Source: Pseudomonas mucoides
GTDB lineage: Bacteria > Pseudomonadota > Gammaproteobacteria > Pseudomonadales > Pseudomonadaceae
DNA: 64,000 nt
Assembly: GCF_015461845.1 (NCBI RefSeq)
Contig: NZ_JACOPW010000013.1
Coordinates: 27,255-91,254 of the forward strand
Direction: 5' to 3'
Below, in pieces: positions 34,059 to 42,676 of this stretch. Within the stretch, counting starts at the first letter, position 1. Every line of letters begins with the position of its first letter. The translations under genes were made by a program, and so were the position numbers. Below the pieces are notes generated by a model that had not been told where the DNA came from, ran no database searches, and saw only the letters and a list, made by a program, of their open reading frames with translations.

Positions 34059-35861
34059 TCAGACGTCGCCCAGAAGCCTGCGGTTGAAATCGGTAAAGTC
34101 TTTCCAGGCATTGATGCCTGCCCGCCCGCGGGAATGTCGTCGCGTCAGTTTCATATCTCGGAAATGTACGTTCGGGAAACTGCTGCGGACCATTGGCATT
34201 CGAACCCTGTAGGTACCAGATTTTGCGATGATAATTCCGTCGCCCTGGTCGAGGGTTTGGAAGTCATCAGGCTGAAGTAGGTCTTCACGGGTCGCCTTAG
34301 CACCTACACTGGAACTCGCTCCCGTGTTTTCATTTGAGATGAGGCCTGACTGCTCTGTGCTATGGCTGGCACCGGAGCTAGTGGCGGAAGTCTCCTGCTC
34401 AAATTTCCTGAGGGTTGTGCCGGCAAGTTTGCAAGCGAAGGCTCTTGTTTCAGCATCCCTGATGTCGCAGTAGACGTGAGTCCAACAGTTACCCAGCACC
34501 ATCTCCACGAATGGTGCAGATTTTTGCTGAAGGAAGCCGACACCCTGGAAAGCAATGATGATTGGTACGTTTGCACTTCGAGCAAGCTGGAAAAGGGTGA
34601 TCTGACCTTCCTCCGCGAACGAACCATATTCGTCAAAGATCGCTGGGCAGATCATTAAAGGTTTCAGCTTAAGAAGCTGGATCTCACCGATAGCACGGGC
34701 CAGGTCGGAGATGAATAGCTTGCCCATCAGCTCAACACCGTCTTTGTCGGCGAGAGCCGACATGGACAGCACAACCACCTCGCCATTGAGGATGGCGTCT
34801 TTCAGGTCAACATCAGGGCTATAGGTGTTAACAATGCGTGAGTATTCTGAATGCGCGAAGGCAGAAAGTTTTGAGATAGCGCCCTGCAGCATGGTCTTGA
34901 AGCTTTTACGATTCCACTCCTGTTTTTCTTCGTCGTACCAGTAGCGGAGGTAGGAAAATAGGAACTCTTTCCCGTCCTTGTGAGCATCTGAGTCAGACTC
35001 TCGAATCGATTTCACGTATCGCAGGAGGATATTGAAATCAGAGAGGACTGCGATTAGATCCTTAATGTGGAATGCAGGCTCACCAGGTTGAAGCTTCATG
35101 CATAGGATTGCTGCAGACAGTGAGTAGCGGTTTACGTCAGTCCAGAACTCCTCTTTTGACGCGGCTTGCATCTTCATCGCTGTCGATAGGGTGGCGCGAA
35201 CGCCGCCGGCGAAGAATGGGTTGTAAGTGTGGCTGATCTCTGGGAACTCGAAGGATATGAGCTTGAACTGGTCCAGCCTGCCAGCGGCTTCCATCATTGC
35301 GTAGATTGCACCCGACAAATCAGAATCAGCCTTGGCCTCGACCAGCAGTAGGCCTGCCCCTTTTTTGATTTGTTGTTGGGCGATTGCGAGGATGAGTTCG
35401 GTCTTCCCGGTCCCGGTCGCGGCGAGCAGCGCCATATGCCTTGTCATGATGTCGTCTGACAGCATGAAGGGGATCATTCCGGGGTATGCCTCGATTAGCG
35501 ACTGACGCACATCGTCGGCGCTTGCGATACCCTTCGCGTTTGAGACCGCATCTACACGTTCCTTCCATTCCACCCATGGCATGGTTTTGCCTAAGAAGGT
35601 TGAGCGCTGGAAGTCGCAATCGGGTATGTCAGTCTGTGTGTAGCTACGGTCCCAAACCAACGGAGTCACTGCCTCCTTGTCCTTCCGATCAAGGTACAGA
35701 GTCCATACAGCACAGCCCACAGCAATGCCGATTGCGAGTGGCAGAGGCACAAAAGGGATTGCAGCTCCTACAAGCGGGAGACTCAACGCAACATTGCGGG
35801 CCTGCTGTGTTTTCAGCTTCGCCCGTTCCTGTGCCTCGAGTCGTGCAGATCTGATCGCCAT
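34059..35861 (-). CDS. traD: TraD/VirD4 coupling protein
   Basis: Delivers the relaxase-DNA complex to the T4SS. Residues 25-57 form a membrane hairpin (ALSLPLVGAAIPFVPLPLAI, then GIAVGCAVWTLYL). Walker A AATGTGKTE at 147-155, Walker B FDEYG at 409-413, and the ARSANVPIIIAFQ sensor region follow. 600 residues, shorter than F TraD (717) and missing its Gln/Pro-rich C-terminal repeat tail; a Ser/Gly-rich linker at about 490-520 leads to a short basic tail. Its upstream neighbour is a RecD2-like protein, replacing traI in the F order. Confidence 0.9.
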   Translation of the reverse strand: MAIRSARLEAQERAKLKTQQARNVALSLPLVGAAIPFVPLPLAIGIAVGCAVWTLYLDRKDKEAVTPLVWDRSYTQTDIPDCDFQRSTFLGKTMPWVEWKERVDAVSNAKGIASADDVRQSLIEAYPGMIPFMLSDDIMTRHMALLAATGTGKTELILAIAQQQIKKGAGLLLVEAKADSDLSGAIYAMMEAAGRLDQFKLISFEFPEISHTYNPFFAGGVRATLSTAMKMQAASKEEFWTDVNRYSLSAAILCMKLQPGEPAFHIKDLIAVLSDFNILLRYVKSIRESDSDAHKDGKEFLFSYLRYWYDEEKQEWNRKSFKTMLQGAISKLSAFAHSEYSRIVNTYSPDVDLKDAILNGEVVVLSMSALADKDGVELMGKLFISDLARAIGEIQLLKLKPLMICPAIFDEYGSFAEEGQITLFQLARSANVPIIIAFQGVGFLQQKSAPFVEMVLGNCWTHVYCDIRDAETRAFACKLAGTTLRKFEQETSATSSGASHSTEQSGLISNENTGASSSVGAKATREDLLQPDDFQTLDQGDGIIIAKSGTYRVRMPMVRSSFPNVHFRDMKLTRRHSRGRAGINAWKDFTDFNRRLLGDV

Positions 35862-35961
35862 GTACTGTTATCCCGCGTGCTGGAGTGTGAATTGTGGAAT
35901 GAGCTCAGGCTGAGTTGTACTCACCCCATGCATGAGGGGACCCGGCCAGTAGGAGGTCGCA

Positions 35962-38184
35962 TTACTTCTGCGGCGGGTCAATTTGATCGCCATCGGTGGC
36001 CATCCATTTCGAGAGTGATGACCTCACCCGTGTGGGCTCATCGCCAGGAAATGAATCTGCAATACCGTCTAGCTCGCCTACCAAAATCAATGATCTTTTT
36101 GCACTGTTCAGGAGGGTCGAGAGAAGTTCGGCATTGAACAGCCCCATGTGCTCCTTGAGCACGATCAGGATTACAAACTCGTAAACTCGACCGCGCGCAA
36201 ATTTTGGTGTCAGTACACCGCCGTGAAAGATGTTGAGATTCCGCTTGAGGTCGATCACCGCTGAGTTTCCCGAGCGGGGCGTGGCAAGCATTCTTTCGCC
36301 AGAAAGTTCAGTGGCCTCGAAAATAGAGAAGGCAGGGTGTTCCAAAGAGAGAGCCTGGTGCACTAACACAGGCATGCCCTTAAACAATGCTCGTCCATGA
36401 AAGTCGACCGGGTCATCCTTACCAACGAATTCATGGGCGATCGAACGAGTAAGCCAGGAAACTGCATCAGTACCTGGGACCTCTGCGTGCTGGCGCGCCA
36501 CGACAGGTTTGATGTCGTGCAATGGGGATATTTGGCATGAGCCAGACAGCTCACGGAGCAGCACATTCACCACATCAGGAATGCTCTCTCGTGGCGTATT
36601 GAGCCAACTGATGGGCTTGCTAGGATCAAAACTGTCATCAGGCTTAATCGATCCCGACCACACGTCCTTTGCTGCTTTTCGCTGTTCAGTACGGGCCGGC
36701 AGCCAGAAACTGGCGATGAATGTTCGAATTTCTGGCACTTTGGCCATCTCATCAAAGGGTTGGCCGATTGTTTGCGACGGGAGATCCTTGGGGGCCCCAA
36801 GCATGAAAACTCGGCCAGCTTCAGGCATGGCTTCGAGCAGATAGTGAATTTCTTCTACCCCCATAGAATCAGTGCCAACCACTACGACCACGTCGGTTGG
36901 TATAGGGCTGGCCCGGTTCTGTTGTGGGACACCTGTCACCGGGTCGAGCCCAATCAACTCCGCATAGCTGACTACCGGGGCCTCATCCCCCAGAGTCAGT
37001 TGAAGCTCGGTCACCATTTCCTTGGAAGATGCAGTGATGAGTGCGTCTGTTCCGAAAGCATTCAGGAATAGCTGTATGCCCTGGACGATGGTCAATTGAT
37101 CGTGAAGGGTCTCGCACTGGACAAGAGCTAAGCGCTCAGCCATCAAGTGGCATAGACCCATTGAAAGAGTCTTCGTGGCGGGGGCACCAAGTTTCAGAGG
37201 GCGGAGCAGTTTGATGCCCATTTCCTCGCTCGGAACCAGATCCTCTAGCTCGGCCGCGGTCAGCCTTGTCCAGCCGATCGCCTTTTCAACTAGAGACTTT
37301 TCGATCTCATATAGGTTGTACAGCTGTAGTCTGCGTTCTTCTGCGCGAGCTACCTTTGCCCGCCTCAATTCGGTCACACCCTCTTTGATTAGTGGATAGA
37401 GCACTGCGCGGTCGAGCTTGAGTAATTTGGACACGGCGTCGACTAGGGGGACGCCCTCGATGTAGCTATGGCCCAACCAAGCTTCCTTGCGAAGCACGGC
37501 AACGATTGCGCCCTTGACTGCGGACACAGTGTCGTTAGTGACTCGGAAGCGCTTAGCGAGAGATTGGGCTGTCGAGAACAGCATGTCGTCAAAGTGGACA
37601 TACAGGAGGTATGGGTCTTCACGCAGCACAAGGTTCAAGTCAGTCATGTACCCCAGGCGGCGCTGCAGGGTGGCCAGCTTCTCTGGAGGAATGCCTTCAA
37701 GGTCTATCTGCGCCAAAGCTAACTGATGGGAACGCTCTGTTGCCCACGTCGTCCCGAGAAGCTCAGCATCGCTTTCTGAAACGCCCGCTTCCGTCAGCCG
37801 AGAGGGTGCTCGCTCGAGAATGTCGATGAGATTCTCGCCGAAGTGCTGAACAGCCTTGTTAGTTGCAGCAATAGCAACCCTGTTCTGAGTCAGGCTCGTC
37901 AAGTACCGCGGAAGGGTTTCTAGAGCTTTCGGTGGCATAGACGAAAACGATGCAGTATCGAAATCCCCGCCCGGAATGTCTGGGCTCCATTTCCCGTAGA
38001 GGATGAACTCCTCATACAGGATGGGTTGCCCGAAGCTTCCTGTCGCCTGGAAGGTCGTCCCGTCCTCTCTGCGGAAGGTACCGATCCCCCAAGGGCCGTG
38101 TGGGTCACGATATTGAATTGAACTTAGAATTGCTTGCTCACGCACCAGCCCTTCGACTGCTTCGGGTACACGTTCCATATTCAT
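35962..38184 (-). CDS. RecD2/TraI-helicase-like protein with lost ATPase motifs
   Basis: 740 residues. N-terminal part resembles RecD2: an OB-like region with a G-GTF segment (about 20-65), helical HhH-like region, then EDPYLLYV (189-196) and GHSYIEGVPLVD (238-249), as in the RecD2 NPY and GH-Y-p-L motifs. Residues 352-480 align with the first RecA fold, but the P-loop position reads CETLHDQLT instead of GGPGTGKTT, the Walker B DEASM position reads GTDSM (437-441), and GD-dQLP reads GAPKDLP (463-469). The C-terminus has a relic of the RecD second domain. It is therefore predicted not to hydrolyse ATP. It lies directly before traD; a role as a DNA-binding or relaxase-recruiting adaptor is inferred. 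Confidence 0.75.
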   Translation of the reverse strand: MNMERVPEAVEGLVREQAILSSIQYRDPHGPWGIGTFRREDGTTFQATGSFGQPILYEEFILYGKWSPDIPGGDFDTASFSSMPPKALETLPRYLTSLTQNRVAIAATNKAVQHFGENLIDILERAPSRLTEAGVSESDAELLGTTWATERSHQLALAQIDLEGIPPEKLATLQRRLGYMTDLNLVLREDPYLLYVHFDDMLFSTAQSLAKRFRVTNDTVSAVKGAIVAVLRKEAWLGHSYIEGVPLVDAVSKLLKLDRAVLYPLIKEGVTELRRAKVARAEERRLQLYNLYEIEKSLVEKAIGWTRLTAAELEDLVPSEEMGIKLLRPLKLGAPATKTLSMGLCHLMAERLALVQCETLHDQLTIVQGIQLFLNAFGTDALITASSKEMVTELQLTLGDEAPVVSYAELIGLDPVTGVPQQNRASPIPTDVVVVVGTDSMGVEEIHYLLEAMPEAGRVFMLGAPKDLPSQTIGQPFDEMAKVPEIRTFIASFWLPARTEQRKAAKDVWSGSIKPDDSFDPSKPISWLNTPRESIPDVVNVLLRELSGSCQISPLHDIKPVVARQHAEVPGTDAVSWLTRSIAHEFVGKDDPVDFHGRALFKGMPVLVHQALSLEHPAFSIFEATELSGERMLATPRSGNSAVIDLKRNLNIFHGGVLTPKFARGRVYEFVILIVLKEHMGLFNAELLSTLLNSAKRSLILVGELDGIADSFPGDEPTRVRSSLSKWMATDGDQIDPPQK

Positions 38185-38675
38185 CCCTGTTCGAAAGCCC
38201 GGCCGCTGTTAGCGATGCGAGAGGCGCGACGGACACGACATAAGGGCCGCATGGTCACAATCATTGCTGCCTTTCGGATGGCTTTTGGCGACTCGTCGAG
38301 ATGGCTTGGATATTTATAGGTGAGGGCGACCAGATGGTCATAGAGGGCAACAAGATCGACTGCTCGCAATAAGTCGTCCCAGTAGATCATCCCGTCCGGG
38401 TAAGCGGGCTCAGGTTCATACCCGTCAAAAAGCCCGTCAGTGGGCAAGCCGGCGTATTTATCAGCGATCGCCTGTACTTTCTTGAGGGCGGCATCGACAC
38501 CACTGGTGAACAGTGTGGCTGCCGACTTACGTTGTCGAATCGATTTGCACGAGAAAACAGTGCTCGATCCGTCGTGGAGAAATTTGCGGAGCGTTCCCCG
38601 CTTGAGAGTGCCGTATACAACCGGGTACGTCTCGGAAATCAGGGATTTAGCTTCTTGGGTATGAATTGGTTGCAT
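38181..38675 (-). CDS. Hypothetical protein heading operon 1, 164 aa
   Basis: Unrecognised soluble protein, Lys/Arg rich, helical, with two cysteines. The ATG at 38675 (MQPIHT) lies 23 nt after the shared box, and its stop overlaps the RecD2-like start by ATGA. Basic charge and position suggest a DNA-binding or accessory transfer protein, but no family supports it. Confidence 0.65.
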   Translation of the reverse strand: MQPIHTQEAKSLISETYPVVYGTLKRGTLRKFLHDGSSTVFSCKSIRQRKSAATLFTSGVDAALKKVQAIADKYAGLPTDGLFDGYEPEPAYPDGMIYWDDLLRAVDLVALYDHLVALTYKYPSHLDESPKAIRKAAMIVTMRPLCRVRRASRIANSGRAFEQG

Positions 38676-38697
38676 TGAAGGCCTCAAGGTCTTAAAC

Positions 38698-38730
38698 CAA
38701 TAGTGGCAATGGAGTGCTCCATTTTCGGCC
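38698..38730 (-). promoter_or_regulatory. Shared tra/GGDEF promoter-like box, copy 3
   Basis: On the minus strand CCGAAAATGGAGCACTCC, 4 nt, CCACTATTGG, ending 23 nt before the start at 38675. The ATGGAGCACTCCAT part is a perfect inverted repeat around a CA centre; the copy at 33605 keeps one arm less. This palindrome is the best candidate for a regulator site. Confidence 0.6.
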
Positions 38731-38802
38731 TTTCAATGCAAAAAATCTTAAATCTAATCGCCACGCATACGATTCCGAGGCCTGAACTAGCTCTTCCTAT
38801 GG

Positions 38803-39600
38803 CTAATTCCCACTTCGCTTCCCGCACACGCAAGGTCGAGTAATCGAACAGCTGCACGCTCGAAACTGTGTCGGGTCGGTTTCGTCAGGGAACTCATTTA
38901 GGATTTTGTCGCTGATGTGTACCACTCGACTATAGGAATCAGGCGGCCCGAAAAATGGGTGGCGACATGCGTCCTCTACCTTCTCGTCGTAATCCAAGCC
39001 AGCAGTGTCTACGCCGGCGGAGAGGATGACATCTGTTACAGACATCTTGCGCGATGAGGACTTGCCTTCTGATCGGCGCCATGCAGCCTGGAGCCGCGCA
39101 CTGAGCTCTGCGCCGTTGAGTTCGGCCCAGCTGTCCAGGGACACGTAGAAGGCGTAGTCATGTGACGGGTTCACGATTGCAATTCGTGTCTCGACCAAAG
39201 ACAGACGTGGTGAACCGTCCTTAAAGATTCGCCCAGGCCTTACGTCATTGCACTGGACCAGGAGATCAGCTTGAAGCTCGAATGTTTGACCAACTGATGT
39301 GACCATGAACATTGCAAATGGTACCGCTGGAAATCCCCGAACTGGGCGCAGGTCAACCCGATGGATGATTGATCCCTTAGGTAGGACAAGCAGGCTAAGT
39401 GGGCCCTCTTTCTCCAGTATGGGTACCGGGTGCCGAAGGAAAGGCCCTATATAGTCGATGCTTTTTAGACCCTGCTGCTCCATGTATTCCGCTGCAAGAG
39501 CTGCCTGCCCTAACATCCAGTCTTTGCCCTCAGGGCTGGTGTCAGCAAGATGCGAGTTCGGATCGATAGACCCATTTCGAAGGGTGTCTATTGTGTACAT
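38803..39600 (-). CDS. Hypothetical protein, 265 aa
   Basis: Unrecognised protein. No signal peptide; a beta-rich middle (about 60-160) and a helical region with DEKVEDACRHPFFGPP. The C-terminus has a cysteine-rich stretch CSCSITRPCVCG, which might bind metal. Transcribed leftward after the HU terminator, alone. Function unknown. Confidence 0.65.
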   Translation of the reverse strand: MYTIDTLRNGSIDPNSHLADTSPEGKDWMLGQAALAAEYMEQQGLKSIDYIGPFLRHPVPILEKEGPLSLLVLPKGSIIHRVDLRPVRGFPAVPFAMFMVTSVGQTFELQADLLVQCNDVRPGRIFKDGSPRLSLVETRIAIVNPSHDYAFYVSLDSWAELNGAELSARLQAAWRRSEGKSSSRKMSVTDVILSAGVDTAGLDYDEKVEDACRHPFFGPPDSYSRVVHISDKILNEFPDETDPTQFRACSCSITRPCVCGKRSGN

Positions 39601-39632
39601 TTCATCGCTTCACATTTCGGGGCTGAGAAAGC

Positions 39633-39660
39633 AAAACGCCCCGTGGGGTACGGGGCGTTT
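39633..39660 (-). terminator. Terminator of HU gene
   Basis: AAACGCCCCGT-5 nt-ACGGGGCGTTTT stem on the minus strand, 18 nt after the HU stop, with a T-run at the end. Confidence 0.9.
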
Positions 39661-39678
39661 GCTCACATCGGGTTCGAT

Positions 39679-39957
39679 TTAGGCAATCGCGTCTTTCAGC
39701 GATTTGCCGGCAGCGAAGTGAGGTTTTTTTGCGGCCGCGATTGTAATGGGAGCACCAGTCGACGGGTTACGACCTTGACGTTCAGCAGTCTGTTTGACGC
39801 TGAAATTGCCAAAGCCCACGAACGATACGGCGTCACCCTTGCGCAACGTGTCAGTGATGGTTTCCAGGACTGCGTCAACGGCGCGCTGAGTGTCAGCTTT
39901 GGTAAGACCCGACTTCTCAGCGACGGCGTCTACAAATTCACTTTTATTCAATTTCAT
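39679..39957 (-). CDS. HU-family DNA-binding protein
   Basis: 92 residues, the normal HU size. The start at 39957 begins MKLNKSEFVDAVAEKSGLTK; typical signatures KGDAVSFVGFGNFSV and the arm RNPSTGAPITI (Pro at the tip) are present. It binds and bends DNA as a homodimer. A plasmid-borne HU may offset the sequestering of host nucleoid proteins by a large plasmid, or act in replication or integration. Single-gene unit with its own terminator. Confidence 0.97.
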   Translation of the reverse strand: MKLNKSEFVDAVAEKSGLTKADTQRAVDAVLETITDTLRKGDAVSFVGFGNFSVKQTAERQGRNPSTGAPITIAAAKKPHFAAGKSLKDAIA

Positions 39958-40037
39958 TCTCCAGCGTGGGTTGTCAGTGAAAGCACGAGTATAACGAGGG
40001 GCTTGCACATGACGAATTCAAAAGCACCATCCCAAAA

Positions 40038-40367
40038 TCATGGGGTGAAAATAATCTTGGCGACTGCTCCAGTGATAAATCCTGCAGCAACTATCAGGCA
40101 CTTCAGGGCCGTATCAGGGTGGCCTGAGCGCTTAAGCATGAGGCTGCCGAAAGTTGCAATCGGCAGTAGCAACAGCGCCCATAACATCTGAGGGGAAGCC
40201 ATTTTTTCAAGCCAGTTGGAGCCCTGGGCTACATTCGAGCCGATGATGTCTGCAAAAATAAAGGCAGCAAGCGCCAGGCTGGCAAGCGTGAGCAAGAACC
40301 GATTGTGTGTGTAGCTGAATCGTCCAAGCTGAATGTCGCCGGTTGGATTCTTGGTGTTGTTTGCCAT
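40038..40367 (-). CDS. Three-helix membrane protein, 109 aa
   Basis: Hydrophobic segments at about residues 24-44, 58-78 and 86-106; short polar N-terminus (MANNTKNPTGDIQLG). No family recognised. GGAGG precedes the ATG. Stands between HU and another small leftward gene. Confidence 0.6.
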   Translation of the reverse strand: MANNTKNPTGDIQLGRFSYTHNRFLLTLASLALAAFIFADIIGSNVAQGSNWLEKMASPQMLWALLLLPIATFGSLMLKRSGHPDTALKCLIVAAGFITGAVAKIIFTP

Positions 40368-40400
40368 GGAAAACCTCCAGATTCAGCATAGATAAGCAGA

Positions 40401-40757
40401 TTACATTGATCCTGCCAACTGGCGGGCTGACTCAGCTGACTTGAGAAGGAGTGCTGGTAGGGCGCCAGCGTCCTCCAGGTCGCAATCTACCGAGAATGCC
40501 TCAAAAGCCTGTTCCGCGGCCGAGGCGAATGCACTGATCGAATCAACCAAGTCCAGCATCGCTTGCTCATCGCACGACGCTGCTATCGGCAGCAGGCTTA
40601 CCAAGCCATCAACGTGAACAGTGGTATCCCAGCCTTGGACTTGAGCACCACTCCGGCTCTGGAGCAGGAAGCTCATCTTGTCTTTGAGGTTGTGTGAAGC
40701 AGCTCCGTATGTGGCATCGAAGTGGTCCGATCCGGATTTGCGGGATTCAATTGCCAT
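40401..40757 (-). CDS. Hypothetical protein, 118 aa
   Basis: Start at 40757 follows GGAGATC; a soluble acidic helical protein with a Leu/Ala-rich C-terminal half and no known domain. Located 33 nt upstream of the small membrane protein gene and probably transcribed with it. Confidence 0.6.
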   Translation of the reverse strand: MAIESRKSGSDHFDATYGAASHNLKDKMSFLLQSRSGAQVQGWDTTVHVDGLVSLLPIAASCDEQAMLDLVDSISAFASAAEQAFEAFSVDCDLEDAGALPALLLKSAESARQLAGSM

Positions 40758-40905
40758 GGTGATCTCCTGTGGTAGTGGATGCCAACATAACGTTGATGAG
40801 GGTTCTAACAAGGGAGGAATTTCCTGCTAGCGTTCCGGGTTGCAAACCGGTTGCCCGGCGTTACCCTGAGATATTCCTTTAATTCGATACAATTGGAGTC
40901 CTCTT

Positions 40906-41322
40906 ATGGTTATAGACGCAGCTGCATTGCTAGCCCAGCCCACCGACAACTACATGGACGCTGTCCAGCTTCAGTTCTTCAAGCAGCTTTTGCTTTCGAA
41001 ACAAAGCGAGCTGACCGCGCGGATCGTAGGGCATGAGGAAGCGGTTTCTGTAACTGAAAAAGTCGCTGACTCATCAGATGCGGGCACTATCGAAGAGAAC
41101 CGCGGGCTTCTGATGCGCATCCTGAAGGGGGAGCGCGCCGAAGCTATGGCTATCAAGGCTGCGCTGGTTCGCATCGAAGAAGATGCTTACGGTTGGTGCG
41201 ATGACTCTGGAGAGCCTATCGGGCTTAAACGCCTACTCAACAACCCGACCGCATCTCGTACCACTGAAGCTCAGACTCGTTTCGAGCGTCTGGGCAAGCA
41301 TGTCCGAGCAGAGGCAGTGTGA
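40906..41322 (+). CDS. DksA/TraR-family protein, zinc-ligand poor
   Basis: 138 residues. A coiled-coil of about 60 residues (residues 20-75) is followed by DAYGWCDDSGEPIGLKRLLN, the DksA C-terminal signature, then an A-A-TRFERL helix. The four-cysteine zinc site of DksA is reduced to a single Cys (WCDDSG), the other positions being Thr/Ser or similar, so it resembles the zinc-independent DksA2 paralogues. Probably binds the RNA polymerase secondary channel and modulates ppGpp-dependent transcription. The coiled-coil tip carries an acidic stretch ADSSDAG. Confidence 0.85.
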   Translation: MVIDAAALLAQPTDNYMDAVQLQFFKQLLLSKQSELTARIVGHEEAVSVTEKVADSSDAGTIEENRGLLMRILKGERAEAMAIKAALVRIEEDAYGWCDDSGEPIGLKRLLNNPTASRTTEAQTRFERLGKHVRAEAV

Positions 41323-41325
41323 GCT

Positions 41326-41988
41326 ATGAGGCCGGCGCCGTTTTGCAGCTCTCTTCCGATTGTGCGTAGACAGGTCCTCGATCTAGCTAGGCTAGGAAGT
41401 CTATCTGGTGTTGGCCCATCTCAATGGATACGCTTTGAACAGCCTGTTGTCTGGCTACGCGAGGCTACCGCTCAAGTTGTTTTTGAGCACGGTGGCCGTG
41501 TGTTGGAGACCGGTGCTTCTTACGTAGATTGTGGCGATTACCTTTCATCCCTCTACAGCGCCATCGAGTCTGCAAAGCATGAGTGCGAGGTCTACGAAGT
41601 CAGTGCTGATTCGAGCCTGATTGTTCGTGTGGCTGTGTCGATCCTCAATATACCAGTTGTCGCCTGTCCAACACCCTTGGATGCCTTTCCTGTTGGGAGT
41701 TACTTCCAAAAGGCCGAGAGTGAGGAGGGCGCCTGGTTCCACTTCGCAGAAGCTGATATGCGAGCGGTAGCAGAATCCAAATCTTCCATTGAGCGTGATA
41801 CCGCTTGGCAGGCTCTCAGGCGATTGGCATCCGTCGAGGTAGAAGTTCCAGAAGGTCTCTGGACTAGCCGTAGTGGAGCTTCTTGCCTCTCTGATACTCA
41901 CCTTGTGGATCAGTATGTCCACCAGCAGCGGAACGCAGTTCAAGCATTGATTGCTGAAGCTCAGATCACCGCTCTCCGGGCTGGCTAA
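41326..41988 (+). CDS. Hypothetical protein, 220 aa
   Basis: Starts 3 nt after the DksA-like stop and is probably co-transcribed. Soluble alpha/beta protein with no motif I recognise; the C-terminal 50 residues are helical. Ends before a terminator at 42041. Confidence 0.6.
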   Translation: MRPAPFCSSLPIVRRQVLDLARLGSLSGVGPSQWIRFEQPVVWLREATAQVVFEHGGRVLETGASYVDCGDYLSSLYSAIESAKHECEVYEVSADSSLIVRVAVSILNIPVVACPTPLDAFPVGSYFQKAESEEGAWFHFAEADMRAVAESKSSIERDTAWQALRRLASVEVEVPEGLWTSRSGASCLSDTHLVDQYVHQQRNAVQALIAEAQITALRAG

Positions 41989-42040
41989 TTAACCGTGCTG
42001 AACGCAGCGCTTAACCAAACCGACTCCAACTTCTGAAAAG

Positions 42041-42070
42041 AAATGCCGCGGCCTCGAAGGGCGGCATTTT
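42041..42070. terminator. Bidirectional terminator
   Basis: AAATGCCGC / GCGGCATTTT stem with an 11-nt loop, between the rightward gene ending 41988 and the leftward one ending 42088. Confidence 0.75.
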
Positions 42071-42087
42071 CGATTCAAAAGGCTCGG

Positions 42088-42387
42088 TTAGCTTCGTGGT
42101 GCATCTGGACGTGGCGGAGGCGCACCCTCGCCGCCAGGCCGGCCCTGGGGGTGGCCGGGGATTGCTACTAAGCGCCCATCGAGTAGCTGGCAAACCCCGA
42201 CGAACTCTTTTCCACCTTCTTGGGAAAACTCTACGATTTCGCCAGGCTGAAGGCCGTCACAGGCCTGATACGCCACATCCGGCGGCAGCTTCGGAGGAGG
42301 GCGATGTTCTTGTGGCTCGCTGGCGCTCACAGTTCCTGACGCAATCATCACAGCAGCGGTTAATGCTGCCCAACGAAGTACCTTCAT
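42088..42387 (-). CDS. Small secreted proline-rich protein, 99 aa
   Basis: Signal peptide at residues 1-23 (ending VSA-S). The mature protein has a Pro-rich N-terminus and C-terminus (GGEGAPPPRPDAPRS) around a beta-type core with two cysteines (QACDGLQPGE and VGVCQLLDG), which may form a disulfide. No family recognised. Transcribed leftward alone. Confidence 0.6.
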   Translation of the reverse strand: MKVLRWAALTAAVMIASGTVSASEPQEHRPPPKLPPDVAYQACDGLQPGEIVEFSQEGGKEFVGVCQLLDGRLVAIPGHPQGRPGGEGAPPPRPDAPRS

Positions 42388-42676
42388 GTTCGTACCTTCT
42401 TAAATATGATCACAGCTAAGAGATGCCATGCCCGGCGTTATGGCGGTTAGGAATTTCTTCACCTATGTTGCCGATAATTTTACTGAGATCTCATCCGCGC
42501 GCACCCCGAAACGGGGTCGCTAAATCCTTCTTCCCGGAACCTAGGGTGGGGGCTGGTTGTTTTCGCATGCGGAATTTTGCGAATCCTACGCCAGAATTTG
42601 CCACCCTGCTTTTCACTTGGTGATGGTCAATAAATCCGTAACCTGTCTGAGTGATGAACACATACAGGAAGCAATA

